A stretch of 64,000 nt of DNA from Lyngbya sp. PCC 8106 (GCF_000169095.1 NZ_AAVU01000016.1:62001-126000); one strand, 5' to 3'; counted from the stretch's first letter, positions 28,514 to 37,873 are shown. Translations and numbers: made by a program. Notes: generated by a model not told the origin, from the sequence alone.

Positions 28514-28691
28514 GTCTTGAGACTTACAAAGAAGATGCCACAGGCGGGGGATATAGCACTACGCGCAAGTCAAAAGTTGACTATAGAAGGGGGTTTATGA
28601 GGAGGATGAGATGAAACTTCCCAGAGAGTTAGTCTCAAACAAAACTCAAATCAACCCGATTCAAATACTTGAGAAAACTTAACAGAAAAAC

Positions 28692-28704
28692 TGCCAAAAT
28701 GGCA
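28692..28704. promoter_or_regulatory. Palindromic operator candidate, copy 2
   Basis: TGCCAAAATGGCA, preceded by AAAAAC and followed by AAC. It is 413 bases upstream of the first precursor gene. Confidence 0.5.
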
Positions 28705-28999
28705 ACCTAAAATTTGTAGTATTGACTACTATTAACTACTGGAATCACATCAAGCTATAAATTGATGTTCTCGACTCCTGAATGATTAAAATAACTGAAT
28801 CATTCGTCAGGGTTGCTGTCAACTGTAGTTACAAGTGAATCTTAGATATCTTGAGTTGTTTAAAAAGAATTTGAACGAACTCATCGGAATGTTTTTTGTG
28901 TCAACCCAGAGATTTTTGGGTTGATTTTGCTGTCTACATTTTATTGAAAATTCCCCAAGAATAGAGATGCAATACTTTTCCAGATAAATTTGATAAAAC

Positions 29000-29012
29000 T
29001 GCCAAAATGGCA
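29000..29012. promoter_or_regulatory. Palindromic operator candidate, copy 3
   Basis: Identical to copy 2 and preceded by AAAAC. It is 92 bases upstream of the first precursor ATG, a normal distance for a promoter-proximal site. Confidence 0.55.
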
Positions 29013-29104
29013 ACACAGTATTTGCAAGGTTAGTTATTATAAAAATGTCGAGATAAGAAAAACAACTCGACACAAATACTCAGACTATTAACAGGATAAA
29101 AATC

Positions 29105-29401
29105 ATGAAAATTGCAGATCTGAACCACTTAGAAACCGTCGAAGCTAACGTTACTGGTGGTATCACTAACAAATACGCTAAGACTGTACTTTCATTCAAA
29201 GAATATGTAGATATCGACAAGTATTTTACAGCTACAGCTAATGTTAAAGGCAATCTTGCTTTTGCAGAAGCAGATGCAGCAGCTTTTGGTAATGACTCTG
29301 CATCAAATGCTTTAACTGAAACCTATACCGATGAGTATACGTCTATCTCTACTGCTACCTCTGCTTCTGCTACTGGCAAAAGCTACGGTTACTGGTACTA
29401 A
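29105..29401 (+). CDS. Double-glycine secreted peptide precursor 1
   Basis: A 98-residue product preceded by AGGA. The leader MKIADLNHLETVEANVTGG ends in Gly-Gly at residues 18-19, the cut site of C39 peptidases. The core is rich in Ala, Thr and Ser, low in Cys, and ends GKSYGYWY. It shares the I-x-D-L-N leader pattern with the next gene and lies downstream of the C39 exporter. Cyanobacterial bacteriocin-type clusters with C39 exporter and HlyD commonly carry such precursors; an antibiotic role is not shown. No maturation enzyme gene is visible. Confidence 0.75.
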   Translation: MKIADLNHLETVEANVTGGITNKYAKTVLSFKEYVDIDKYFTATANVKGNLAFAEADAAAFGNDSASNALTETYTDEYTSISTATSASATGKSYGYWY

Positions 29402-29556
29402 TAAAAAGAGTATACTGCATTGTGGTTAAACTGTTTAAATCACAAGATAACTACTGTCAAAGGTAGTCGCAGATGAACTCAACATTTCTTGGGTTGGTTC
29501 AAACAAAATTGAGCTGACTCAAGAGAGACTCGTCTAATACATTAATATTAGCAACA

Positions 29557-29859
29557 ATGATGATCACAGATTTAAACTTTTTTGATCAGGTATCTCAACA
29601 GCAAAATATTGTAGGGGGAGCCTTCACCAGCACAACAGCAAATGCAACAGCTAAATTTAATTTTGCCAATGCTAACAGTGAAGCTATAGCAGTCGGTGAA
29701 TATACTGTAACTCAAAGCAAAACAAAAACAGGTGCATACAGTAAACCAAAGACTTCTGTAACTTATGGTGTTGCTCAAGCAGTTGCAGTTTCCGCTACTA
29801 AGACTAATATTTCTATTTCTCAATCCCTTGATACTGATCTTTCCATAGTTTGGTACTAA
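29557..29859 (+). CDS. Double-glycine secreted peptide precursor 2
   Basis: A 100-residue product. The leader MMITDLNFFDQVSQQQNIVGG ends Gly-Gly at residues 20-21 and aligns with precursor 1 (I-x-D-L-N, V, then GG). The core has alternating small and polar residues (TSTTANATAKFNFANANSEA) and ends SIVWY, the same Trp-Tyr close as precursor 1. Two ATGs are adjacent (29557 and 29560). The gene is 155 bases after precursor 1, probably in the same transcription unit. Confidence 0.75.
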   Translation: MMITDLNFFDQVSQQQNIVGGAFTSTTANATAKFNFANANSEAIAVGEYTVTQSKTKTGAYSKPKTSVTYGVAQAVAVSATKTNISISQSLDTDLSIVWY

Positions 29860-29961
29860 AACTTTTTTAGAGAGTTTTTTTAGTTGAATTAACTCTCATC
29901 TTATGCTAACCAATTAGCTCAGATTTTTTTTGAACTAGATTATTCTATCAATTTTTAATCA

Positions 29962-29988
29962 GCCCTAAATATTTAGAGCGTTTTTTTT
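29962..29988 (+). terminator. Terminator after the precursor pair
   Basis: GCCCTAAA/TTTAGAGC hairpin (one mismatch, loop ATAT) followed by eight T at 29981-29988. A second 7-bp inverted repeat, GAGAGTT/AACTCTC, lies just upstream at 29870-29897. Confidence 0.65.
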
Positions 29989-30116
29989 GTTTATAGAATT
30001 TTCATGATTTTTTAAAATATATTTTATTCTTGTTTTTGCTTGAAAAATACTTAATTCATCAAAGTCATTTTTATTAACAGATAACATTGAGTGTAAATCT
30101 TAGGAGAGCAATTATA

Positions 30117-32726
30117 ATGTCTCAATTCAATCAATCTTTTTCTCGAAATTCCTTAGAGGATGAGAAAACATCGTTAGAGGTTTCATCAAACTATGATCTT
30201 GACACAAATCACTTGATTTTGGCAGATACACCCTTAGAAACAATGACTTCAAATCATAAAATTTATAATGAGTTAGAAGCTGAAAAACGACTAGAAGATA
30301 TGAATTCAACTCCGAACAGTAACAGCGCCTCTAGTTCTTCTGAGTCTTTTGTTGATGAAACCGGAGCGGGAAGTAATAGCCAAGCCACTGCAACTTCTTC
30401 TAATGGAGAAACAAGCTACAGTGAAGCTCAAGAGTATAAACCAGGAGCCACTTCCAGCAGTGGAAGTTCATCGGCGGAAGCTTCTGATAATAATGCTTCA
30501 ACTGATGCTAACGTTGAGACACCCGCTAATAATTCAACAGATAATAGTTATACCAATAATAACTCAAATACAACAGAAAATTCCAACGAAAGTTCGAGCA
30601 GTTCCTCGAGTAATTCTATTGTAGATGAGAACGGAGCTAGCAGTGAAAGCGAAGCTAACGCCACATCTGGAGACGGAGAAACTAGCAACAGCAACGCTCA
30701 AACTAACGAACCCGGAGCTAATTCCAGCAGTGGAAGTTCATCGGCGGAAGCTTCTGATAATAATGCTTCAACTGATGCTAATGTTGAGACACCCGCTAAT
30801 AATTCAACAGATAATTCTACCAACTCAAATACAACAGAAAATCCCAACGAAAGTTCGAGCAGTTCCTCGAGTAATTCTACTGTAGATGAGAACGGAGCTA
30901 GCAGTGAAAGTGAAGCCACCGCCACATCTGGAGATGGAGAAACCAGGAATAGCAACGCTCAAACTAACGAACCCGGAGCTAATTCCAGCAGTGGAAGTTC
31001 ATCGGCGGAAGCTTCTGATAATAATGCTTCAACTGATGCTAATGTTGAGACACCCGCTAATAATTCAACAGATAATTCTACCAACTCAAATACAACAGAA
31101 AATCCCAACGAAAGTTCGAGCAGTTCCTCGAGTAATTCTATTGTAGATGAGAACGGAGCTAGCAGTGAAAGCGAAGCTAACGCCACATCTGGAGATGGAG
31201 AAACCAGGAATAGCAACGCTCAAACTAACGAACCCGGAGCTAATTCCAGCAGTGGAAGTTCATCGGCGGAAGCTTCTGATAATAATGCTTCAACTGATGC
31301 TAATGTTGAGACACCCGCTAATAATTCAACAGATAATTCTACCAACTCAAATACAACAGAAAATCCCAACGAAAGTTCGAGCAGTTCCTCGAGTAATTCT
31401 ATTGTAGATGAGAACGGAGCTAGCAGTGAAAGCGAAGCTAACGCCACATCTGGAGATGGAGAAACCAGGAATAGCAACGCTCAAACTAACGAACCGGGAG
31501 CCACTTCAACCCGTGGAAGTTCATCGGCGGAAGCTTCTGATAATAATGCTTCAACTGATGCTAACACAGAAATTAATACGATAGAAGTCATTGGAATTGC
31601 GCTGGCTTTGGGAACCGATGACAATAATCGTATTGTCGGTAATTCTGAAGAAAATACGATTTTGGGTTTAGATGGAAACGACGAGATCTTTGCTGAAGTT
31701 GGTGATGATATTTTACAAGGGAATGCAGGTGATGATACTGTAGTTGGCGGTGCAGGAAATGATACCATTTGGGGTGGACAAGGAAATGATTTAATCTTCG
31801 GATCACAGGGAGATGATTGGTTGTCGGGCGATCTCGGTATGGATACTATTTCGGGTGGTGAAGGTGCAGATACTTTTGTGATCATTCCTGATGTTGCAAA
31901 TCAGCCCGATATCCTAACTGACTTTAATGCCAGCGCCGGTGATAAAATTCAAGTTTCACCCGAAGTTTCACCCGAAAATTTAGGGCTTGAAGTGATAGAT
32001 AGTAATGGAGATGGTGAAGTTGACGCAACTTTAATTACAATCAGTTCTATAGAACAAAACTCCCCGTTAGCGATTGTCTTAGGAACCGTAAATAATCAGG
32101 GTGAAACAACTCTTGCTTTAGATGATTTCATCTCTATTTCTGATAATGTTATTCTACCCAGAACAACAACTTTTTCGATTCCTTCTCTGATTATCGCCAC
32201 TAATAATGATGATAATATTCAAGGAAATCCTGATGCAGATAGGATATTTGGTTTAGCAGGGAATGATAATTTATCTGGCGAAAGTGGTGATGATTTTATT
32301 CTGGGAAATGTCGGTAATGATACTCTCAAGGGTGGAGAAGGAAATGATACAATTCAAGGAGGTCAGGGTGATGACTCGCTGACGGGAGATTCAGGAGATG
32401 ATCAACTCTGGGGAGACATCGGAAATGATATCCTGATTGGGGGCGAAGGAGCAGATACATTTGCTTTAACCTTAGAAGATTTTGAGCGCGTTGATGTCAT
32501 TGTTGATTTTGAAGTAAGCGCTGGGGACAAAATTCTTCTTCCTTCTGATATTTTGTTAACTAATATTGCTTTAAATCCTGTAGATTCTAATGATGATGGT
32601 ATCATTGATGCAACAGCTATTCAACTCAATGTTAGTCAGGATGAATTGATTTTGGGTGTGGCTCTAGGAACCGTTGATTCTTTAGATCAAACTACTTTAA
32701 CGTTTGCTGACTTTGTTGTAACATAA
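30117..32726 (+). CDS. RTX-type repeat protein with 87-residue tandem repeats
   Basis: An 869-residue protein from ATG 30117 (preceded by TAGGAGAG). The first 70 residues are unique and have no Gly-Gly leader. Residues ~75-490 hold near-identical units of 87 residues rich in Ser, Asn, Thr and Glu (motif VDENGASSESEA, then GSSSAEASDNNAS). The C-terminal half has two blocks of calcium-binding RTX nonapeptides (GGAGNDTIWGGQGNDLIFG; GGEGNDTIQGGQGDD). RTX proteins leave by type I systems through a C-terminal signal, so the HlyD-containing machinery nearby could export it. Surface role inferred. Confidence 0.8.
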   Translation: MSQFNQSFSRNSLEDEKTSLEVSSNYDLDTNHLILADTPLETMTSNHKIYNELEAEKRLEDMNSTPNSNSASSSSESFVDETGAGSNSQATATSSNGETSYSEAQEYKPGATSSSGSSSAEASDNNASTDANVETPANNSTDNSYTNNNSNTTENSNESSSSSSSNSIVDENGASSESEANATSGDGETSNSNAQTNEPGANSSSGSSSAEASDNNASTDANVETPANNSTDNSTNSNTTENPNESSSSSSSNSTVDENGASSESEATATSGDGETRNSNAQTNEPGANSSSGSSSAEASDNNASTDANVETPANNSTDNSTNSNTTENPNESSSSSSSNSIVDENGASSESEANATSGDGETRNSNAQTNEPGANSSSGSSSAEASDNNASTDANVETPANNSTDNSTNSNTTENPNESSSSSSSNSIVDENGASSESEANATSGDGETRNSNAQTNEPGATSTRGSSSAEASDNNASTDANTEINTIEVIGIALALGTDDNNRIVGNSEENTILGLDGNDEIFAEVGDDILQGNAGDDTVVGGAGNDTIWGGQGNDLIFGSQGDDWLSGDLGMDTISGGEGADTFVIIPDVANQPDILTDFNASAGDKIQVSPEVSPENLGLEVIDSNGDGEVDATLITISSIEQNSPLAIVLGTVNNQGETTLALDDFISISDNVILPRTTTFSIPSLIIATNNDDNIQGNPDADRIFGLAGNDNLSGESGDDFILGNVGNDTLKGGEGNDTIQGGQGDDSLTGDSGDDQLWGDIGNDILIGGEGADTFALTLEDFERVDVIVDFEVSAGDKILLPSDILLTNIALNPVDSNDDGIIDATAIQLNVSQDELILGVALGTVDSLDQTTLTFADFVVT
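30340..31560 (+). repeat. 261-bp in-frame tandem repeats
   Basis: Blocks of exactly 261 bases recur with starts near 30625, 30886 and 31147 and a partial copy from 31408; a more diverged unit precedes them from 30340. Units differ by only a few bases, for example SIVDENG against STVDENG. Near-identity indicates recent expansion or gene conversion. Confidence 0.9.
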
Positions 32727-32743
32727 AGAGATAAGATTTGAGG

Positions 32744-33526
32744 ATGAAAACTACTCAGCCTGAATCGAGAGAGAAAGCGACTATGGTTAATAAGTCGGGA
32801 ACATCTGTAACAAATGATGAAATTGTTAGTTTTCTGAAAGAACAACTTCAGTACAAAGAATTCTGTCAGAAAATCTTATCACAAAGAGCGATTCATCGAG
32901 CGGTTCAGGAACGAGAAATTACAGTCACCTCAGATGAAATTCAAGCGGAAGCTGATCGTCAACGCCTAGTTAGACGGTTAGAAAAAGCTTCTGATACCTT
33001 AGCGTGGTTGACTGATCAAAGGATTTCCCCTGATGACTGGGAAGCCGGAATTCAACAGGGAATTTTGGCTAAAAAACTAGCAGAAACTCTGTTTGCTTCG
33101 GAAGTCGAAAAATATTTTGCTCAAAATAGATTAGACTATGAACAAGTCTTGCTTTATCAAATTATTGTTCCCTATGAGCGACTAGCTCGGGAACTTTTTT
33201 ATCAAATCGAAGAAGAAGAAATTAGCTTTTATCACGCCGCTCATCTGTATGATATTGAAAAAAAACGCCGAGAATTATGTGGTTATGAAGGACAACTCAA
33301 TCGCCGTCATTTAAAAGCAGATATCGCGGCTCTGGTTTTTGGTGCGACTCCGGGAGAAATTATCGGCCCCCACCAAACCGATCTGGGTTATCATTTATTT
33401 AAAGTTGAGGAGTTTATCCCGGCTGAGTTAACGGAAGAATATTCTCAAAAAATTATCCAAAAATTGTTTAAAGAATGGCTGGTGAGTGAAGTCAATTATC
33501 TGTTACATAATGCTTCCTCTTTATAG
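32744..33526 (+). CDS. PpiC/parvulin-type peptidyl-prolyl isomerase
   Basis: A ~260-residue protein of the SurA/PrsA type. The N-terminal chaperone-like helices (DEIVSFLKEQLQYKEFCQK, TSDEIQAEADRQRLVRRLEK) are followed by the parvulin domain with GQLNRRHLKADIAALVFGATPGEIIGPHQ and LGYHLFKVEEF. No signal peptide is visible, so a cytosolic action near the exporter is likely. Such genes recur in cyanobacterial C39/HlyD clusters. It starts 17 bases after the RTX gene stop; I used ATG 32744 over TTG 32738. Confidence 0.8.
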   Translation: MKTTQPESREKATMVNKSGTSVTNDEIVSFLKEQLQYKEFCQKILSQRAIHRAVQEREITVTSDEIQAEADRQRLVRRLEKASDTLAWLTDQRISPDDWEAGIQQGILAKKLAETLFASEVEKYFAQNRLDYEQVLLYQIIVPYERLARELFYQIEEEEISFYHAAHLYDIEKKRRELCGYEGQLNRRHLKADIAALVFGATPGEIIGPHQTDLGYHLFKVEEFIPAELTEEYSQKIIQKLFKEWLVSEVNYLLHNASSL

Positions 33527-33850
33527 TCAAAACTCCCAGAATGTAAATTTTTGTTACTGTCGCTCTGAGGAGTCAAACCTTTTTCGCTGCTGAAGCAGTG
33601 GCTTTCGTTGTCGGGACAATAAAAGAAAAAACCCTAAATTCAGCCCTTGTGACTCCATCTAGAGTGTCTAAGACGACCAAATTTCAGCAAATTTCAGAGA
33701 GAATCACTGAACAGGGGTATTATTCTCAATCTTAAGAAGACTAGAATAGATCTTAAGATTTAATTTATAATTCATAATTAAGAACGTAGAGACGGGAAGG
33801 ATAGCCTTCAGTCCTCTTTTTGGTTCGCTGTAACGAAGGATGCTTTAGAA
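33527..33850. other. Intergenic region
   Basis: A TTATAATTCATAATT repeat near 33765 matches the dispersed AT palindrome seen at 15.6 kb. No gene or clear terminator is seen. Confidence 0.45.
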
Positions 33851-34189
33851 ATGTTGTTTAAGTGTCAACTTTGGCCAGGAAGTATTTGTAAGTGCGATTT
33901 ACAAATTCATCCTAAGTCTGATGGTAGCCAGATTGTGATGGTCACGGAGTTACCCCGGAAACACGGAATTAGCATCAGCAGTGCTTTTGAAATCTTATTT
34001 GACCATATCTGTGAAACTCACTATCTCAACCCGGAAAAGGTCACTTACCTCGAACGTCGTTGTGAACCAGGAGGTTTAGGTGAACAGTGGTCATTGGTGC
34101 ATTTTGAGATTATTAAAAAACGGGCTTGTAATCCTCGCTGGCAGGATGTAACTGAGAGTTTTGTCCGAACCATTATAACCTTTAAATAG
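33851..34189 (+). CDS. Conserved-looking protein of unknown function
   Basis: A 112-residue soluble protein with five cysteines spread through the chain (CQLWPGSICKCDLQ, HICETHY, RRCEPGG, RACNPRW). Mixed charged and hydrophobic segments suggest a folded alpha/beta domain. I do not recognise the family. The Met start follows an AAGGA-like site (AACGAAGGA at 33832-33840). Confidence 0.55.
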   Translation: MLFKCQLWPGSICKCDLQIHPKSDGSQIVMVTELPRKHGISISSAFEILFDHICETHYLNPEKVTYLERRCEPGGLGEQWSLVHFEIIKKRACNPRWQDVTESFVRTIITFK

Positions 34190-34262
34190 CATAAATTTAC
34201 TCTGACTTTCATCCCCCCTTAGATAGATTCTGGATGAAGTCTTCATCAATCCAAAAAAACGA

Positions 34263-34307
34263 CAAAAGATGGATAAGCTAATCGTTTTACTTTCTATCCA
34301 TCTTTTG
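34263..34307. terminator. Long inverted repeat, possible bidirectional terminator
   Basis: CAAAAGATGGATA (34263-34275) is fully complementary to TATCCATCTTTTG (34295-34307), a 13-bp stem with a 19-base loop. It lies between two convergent genes, and the A/T-rich arm ends give U-runs in both directions. Confidence 0.65.
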
Positions 34308-34394
34308 GGTTTGAATCAAAATCTAGTCACACTCCATCCCAGAGTAGTGCAGAAATTTTGTTGAATATTGGCTGATTTACGTACCGTTTTAAGC

Positions 34395-35141
34395 CTAATG
34401 ACGCTTCCGAAGTTTAGAACCCGCTAAAGCCAAACCTAGCACTGCTAAACCACTAATTGTAGTGGGTTCAGGAACAGTTGCTGCGGGGGTTGCGGCTAAC
34501 CGAAAGCGGACACCATCTCCAGGTTTTTTAACCATCATTCCTTCCGGGTCAAATAACCCCAACTTCAGCGTTAGAGAACTAACATCTGTAAAAGTTTGAG
34601 TAAAAACGTTACCATTTGATCCATCAGGTACCCAATCTGGAGAAGCTAAAGGATTACCATTGAGGGCGACAACACCCGTAGTATTTTCGGACTCTGCATC
34701 GAAATATTCAATTGTCAATTCTTCTAACAGTGTACCAAATTCAAAGGTGTAAGTCCCGACTTCGAGTTGACCTTCTTCGGGATAAGAATCTGTTGCTTCC
34801 AAATAAGCGACTGGACGAAACCAAACATCAGCAGGTATAGTTCCCGCATCTGTTGTTGAAAAGCTAATATCATCCCCATAAACGTTCTCAGTGTTCAAAT
34901 CATCAATGAACAGACGACTTGTAGAACTTGTAGTTTCATCTGTCTCAGACAGAATACTCTCGACAAAAGAGAGAGACTCTGGCAGAATACACTGAGCGGC
35001 ATCTAAACAATCTAAACCGACATTAATTTCCCCCTCAGAGTCAGGAACGAGACTAACCGCATAACCACTCGAAGCCATTGCACTGATTGCAACGGTTGTT
35101 GTTGTCGCCAACAAACTCCGGAAAAATAGAGATTTCGTCAT
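34395..35141 (-). CDS. PEP-CTERM sorting-domain protein
   Basis: A 248-residue secreted protein. The N-terminus MTKSLFFRSLLATTTTVAIS is a signal peptide. The C-terminus has VPEPTTISGLAVLGLALAGS followed by KLRKRH: a PEP motif, a hydrophobic helix and a basic tail, which is the PEP-CTERM sorting signal cut by exosortase. The middle is acidic and beta-rich. The ATG at 35139-35141 was preferred because it gives the signal peptide directly. No exosortase gene is in the window. Confidence 0.88.
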   Translation of the reverse strand: MTKSLFFRSLLATTTTVAISAMASSGYAVSLVPDSEGEINVGLDCLDAAQCILPESLSFVESILSETDETTSSTSRLFIDDLNTENVYGDDISFSTTDAGTIPADVWFRPVAYLEATDSYPEEGQLEVGTYTFEFGTLLEELTIEYFDAESENTTGVVALNGNPLASPDWVPDGSNGNVFTQTFTDVSSLTLKLGLFDPEGMMVKKPGDGVRFRLAATPAATVPEPTTISGLAVLGLALAGSKLRKRH

Positions 35142-35336
35142 ACTATATACCCCAATCAAATTTTTACGAGATTTACAATCTCTGTCGTTTACTAATATAA
35201 CCAATCCAGTGTAATATCACCTCCTATATACTACTATTGCCTGAACGAGGGCTTTTCGGTTTGTGGGTTGGTTTCAGTCACCGCGTGCGTCAAACTCATT
35301 AGTCTTTTTTATCGGTTCAGAGGAGAGATTTTCGCA

Positions 35337-36179
35337 ATGAAGGTTACGGGTATTTTTATTCATCCGATTAAGTCTTGTCAGAGAATTGCACTCGAACAAG
35401 CGGAAGTCACGCCAAAAGGATTTGTTTGGGATCGAGAATTGATGATTGTTGATCACCGTCAGCAATTTATGACGCAGCGAGACTATCCTCAGATGGCAAA
35501 AATTCAGGTTAAACTTTCGGGAAAAGTTATTTCTTTATCTGTTCAAGATGAACCCCTAGAACCTTTTAGTTTTGAACCTCAGTTAACGGGAAATACTCTG
35601 GCTGTTAAGATTTGGCGGGATAATACTATTGCTATTGATCAAGGTGATGAAGTGGCAAATTGGCTGCAAACTGCTTTGAAATTATCTCCGATTCAACCTT
35701 GTCGATTGGTGCGACAATCTCCTCAACAACTTAGACCGATTAATCCCAATTATGCACAGCGATCTGAAGATCAGGTTAGCTTTGCAGATGGTTATCCTTT
35801 TTTACTCACCAATACGGCTTCTTTAGAGGAATTGAATCGCAAAATTATAGAGAATAATTTAATTGATGTTTCTGAGATTCCGATGATTCGATTTCGTCCG
35901 AATATTGTGATTGAATCTGACGTTGCTTTTGTTGAAGATGACTGGAAACTGATTAAAATTGGTGAGGTTTATTTTGATGTGGTTAAACCTTGCGATCGCT
36001 GTATTGTTACGACAACAGACCAATTCACAGGAAAACGAGACGAACTTAAAGAACCCTTGAAAACTTTAGCAACTTTTCGGCGACAAACCGGAGGTGTGAT
36101 GTTTGGGCAGAATATGATCCCTCAAAATACGGGAGTGATTCACAAAGAAGATCAAGTTCAATGTTTAGAACATCGGTAA
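35337..36179 (+). CDS. MOSC domain protein
   Basis: About 280 residues. The N-terminal MOSC_N domain is clear (VTGIFIHPIKSCQRIALEQAE, GFVWDRELMIVDHRQQFMTQRDYP). The MOSC domain carries YFDVVKPCDRCIVTTTDQ, a pair of cysteines close to the likely cofactor-binding site. MOSC proteins bind molybdenum cofactor or transfer sulfur and often act as N-oxide reductases. The ATG at 35337 follows GAGGAGAG; upstream in-frame starts lack a good binding site. Confidence 0.87.
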   Translation: MKVTGIFIHPIKSCQRIALEQAEVTPKGFVWDRELMIVDHRQQFMTQRDYPQMAKIQVKLSGKVISLSVQDEPLEPFSFEPQLTGNTLAVKIWRDNTIAIDQGDEVANWLQTALKLSPIQPCRLVRQSPQQLRPINPNYAQRSEDQVSFADGYPFLLTNTASLEELNRKIIENNLIDVSEIPMIRFRPNIVIESDVAFVEDDWKLIKIGEVYFDVVKPCDRCIVTTTDQFTGKRDELKEPLKTLATFRRQTGGVMFGQNMIPQNTGVIHKEDQVQCLEHR

Positions 36180-36304
36180 TTTTACGGATATTTATAAACA
36201 GGTTTGTTTTGTAAAATCAGAAAATATTGATATGGAAAATATTCATTGATTTTCAAAAAACTCGGGTTATATTTAATTTAATCCTTGTTGTGAGAGCATC
36301 GAGT

Positions 36305-37036
36305 ATGACCTATAGCCTGAGAATTGCTGATTTACCCTCCGATGAACGACCCCGAGAACGGATGATCGCCCATGGTTCGCCAGCCCTTTCCAATGCAGAA
36401 TTAATTGCAATTTTACTCAACACCGGACAGGGAAAAGGAAAATTATCAGCCGTGGGTTTAGGACAATTTTTACTCAATCAACTCAGCCAAAATCAGCATG
36501 ATCCGTTATCAATTCTGCGACATATTACTGTACAAGAACTCACTCAAATTCATGGAATTGGGCCAGCTAAAGCCACAACCATTATCGCAGCAATAGAACT
36601 CGGAAAACGAGTCTTCCAACTCCGTCCTTCTGAAAAAGCAATTATCGAAACACCCCAAGCCGCAGCCGATGCTTTAAGCCAGGATTTAATGTGGCAAACT
36701 CAAGAACGATTTGCGGTATTATTATTAGATGTAAAAAACCGTTTACTGGGAACAAAAGTTATTACAATTGGTACCGCTACTGAGACTTTAGCCCATCCTC
36801 GGGAAATTTTTCGAGAAGTGATCAAATATGGGGCGACACGGATGATTATTTCTCATAATCACCCTTCGGGAAATGTTGAACCGAGTCCTGAAGATATTAC
36901 CCTCACTCGTCAACTCTTAGCCGGCGCCCAAGTTTTATCGATTCCGATTTTAGATCATCTGATTTTAGGTCAGGGAGAATTTCAGAGTTTACGTCAAATC
37001 ACCGAATTATGGGATGAATATCCTCAAGGTGATTAA
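36305..37036 (+). CDS. radC: RadC family protein (JAMM domain)
   Basis: About 243 residues. The UPF0758 layout is complete: helix-hairpin-helix at LTQIHGIGPAKATTIIAAIELG and the JAMM metal motif HNHPSGNVEPSPEDITLT, with catalytic Glu earlier. It begins MTYSLRIADLPSDERPRERM at ATG 36305; the longer upstream frame is AT-rich and unlike the family. The enzymatic role of RadC is debated. It follows the MOSC gene by 125 bases. Confidence 0.92.
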   Translation: MTYSLRIADLPSDERPRERMIAHGSPALSNAELIAILLNTGQGKGKLSAVGLGQFLLNQLSQNQHDPLSILRHITVQELTQIHGIGPAKATTIIAAIELGKRVFQLRPSEKAIIETPQAAADALSQDLMWQTQERFAVLLLDVKNRLLGTKVITIGTATETLAHPREIFREVIKYGATRMIISHNHPSGNVEPSPEDITLTRQLLAGAQVLSIPILDHLILGQGEFQSLRQITELWDEYPQGD

Positions 37037-37095
37037 AAAGTTAACCGTAACCCGTGATTGTAATCATCCATCTTCACGATCACAACGGTTTTCTA

Positions 37096-37587
37096 TTAAA
37101 CAATCCGATAAATGATCGTTCCTGTTTCTTCATGGTTATCAATATGAAGCAAACCTTCTTTATACAAATCGTTCAATAATTGCTTAATTTCAGGAATGGG
37201 TTTATCTGTTGCAATCACACAATCTGCAACTGAAATCCCTTGAGGACTATCTTTAGCGAGTTTTAAAATCGTATAAATATCAGACTTTTTCTCGACTGTC
37301 GGAATCGCTTCCTGGCTATATTTTTGACTTTCTGTTAGATTAACAATAACTTCGTGAGTAATTGGATTTTGACTATTTTCTCGTTGATAAAGTTGATATT
37401 TTAGATTCTTCCGTTCAACCATTCCGGGAATGAGAAATAAATCAACAACTTGACCTACCCCAAAAAAACCGAACGTAAATAGCCACACCAGTCCGGTAAA
37501 ATAATTCCCGGAATAGATGCGGTGAACACCACCTAACCCTAAAAACCAGCTACACCACAGTAGATACGCTAGTCCTGTATTTCTCAT
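37096..37587 (-). CDS. TM2-domain protein with winged-helix tail
   Basis: A 163-residue protein from ATG 37585-37587, preceded on the minus strand by GGGGAGA. It has a TM2 domain: AYLLWCSWFLGLGGVHRIYSGN, then GLVWLFTFGFFGVGQVVDLF, two helices joined by a short turn. The C-terminal ~60 residues (YTILKLAKDSPQGISVADCV...LLHI) look like a small winged-helix domain. Function unknown; the combination may be a membrane-tethered regulator. Convergent with radC. Confidence 0.75.
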   Translation of the reverse strand: MRNTGLAYLLWCSWFLGLGGVHRIYSGNYFTGLVWLFTFGFFGVGQVVDLFLIPGMVERKNLKYQLYQRENSQNPITHEVIVNLTESQKYSQEAIPTVEKKSDIYTILKLAKDSPQGISVADCVIATDKPIPEIKQLLNDLYKEGLLHIDNHEETGTIIYRIV

Positions 37588-37873
37588 TTCGATTCTCCCC
37601 GTATCGTGCTTGAAAAGACTAATCATTCAACACCCACAACTCATATCGTCCCAGGAATTTCGTGCAGCCTGGAGAAACGGATGTTGATTCCCCAAGTTAT
37701 TCTGCCTTGATCTTCAACCTGGTGTCTGTGGATTCCGGAAAACCCCTTCTCATACTATTCTAGCACCAAATTGTTTCTCTGTTGTTGTTAAGAGAATCAA
37801 GAAAATTAACGAAAATTTATATTAACAATAAATTCCCCAAAACGTAATAATTCAAAAAAACTTGATGAAAAAA

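Noticed and set aside
28819..29073. An 84-codon minus-strand frame upstream of the peptide genes
   Set aside because: Composition is AT-driven, it overlaps the operator palindrome and promoter zone of precursor 1, and has no recognisable motif.
30117..30180. Gly-Gly leader on the RTX protein
   Set aside because: The N-terminus has no GG after a hydrophobic-acidic leader; export by a C-terminal signal is more likely.
30698..31885. Long minus-strand frames across the 261-bp repeats
   Set aside because: They repeat with the same period and are rich in Leu/Val/Glu only because they mirror the Ser/Asn-rich coding strand of the RTX gene.
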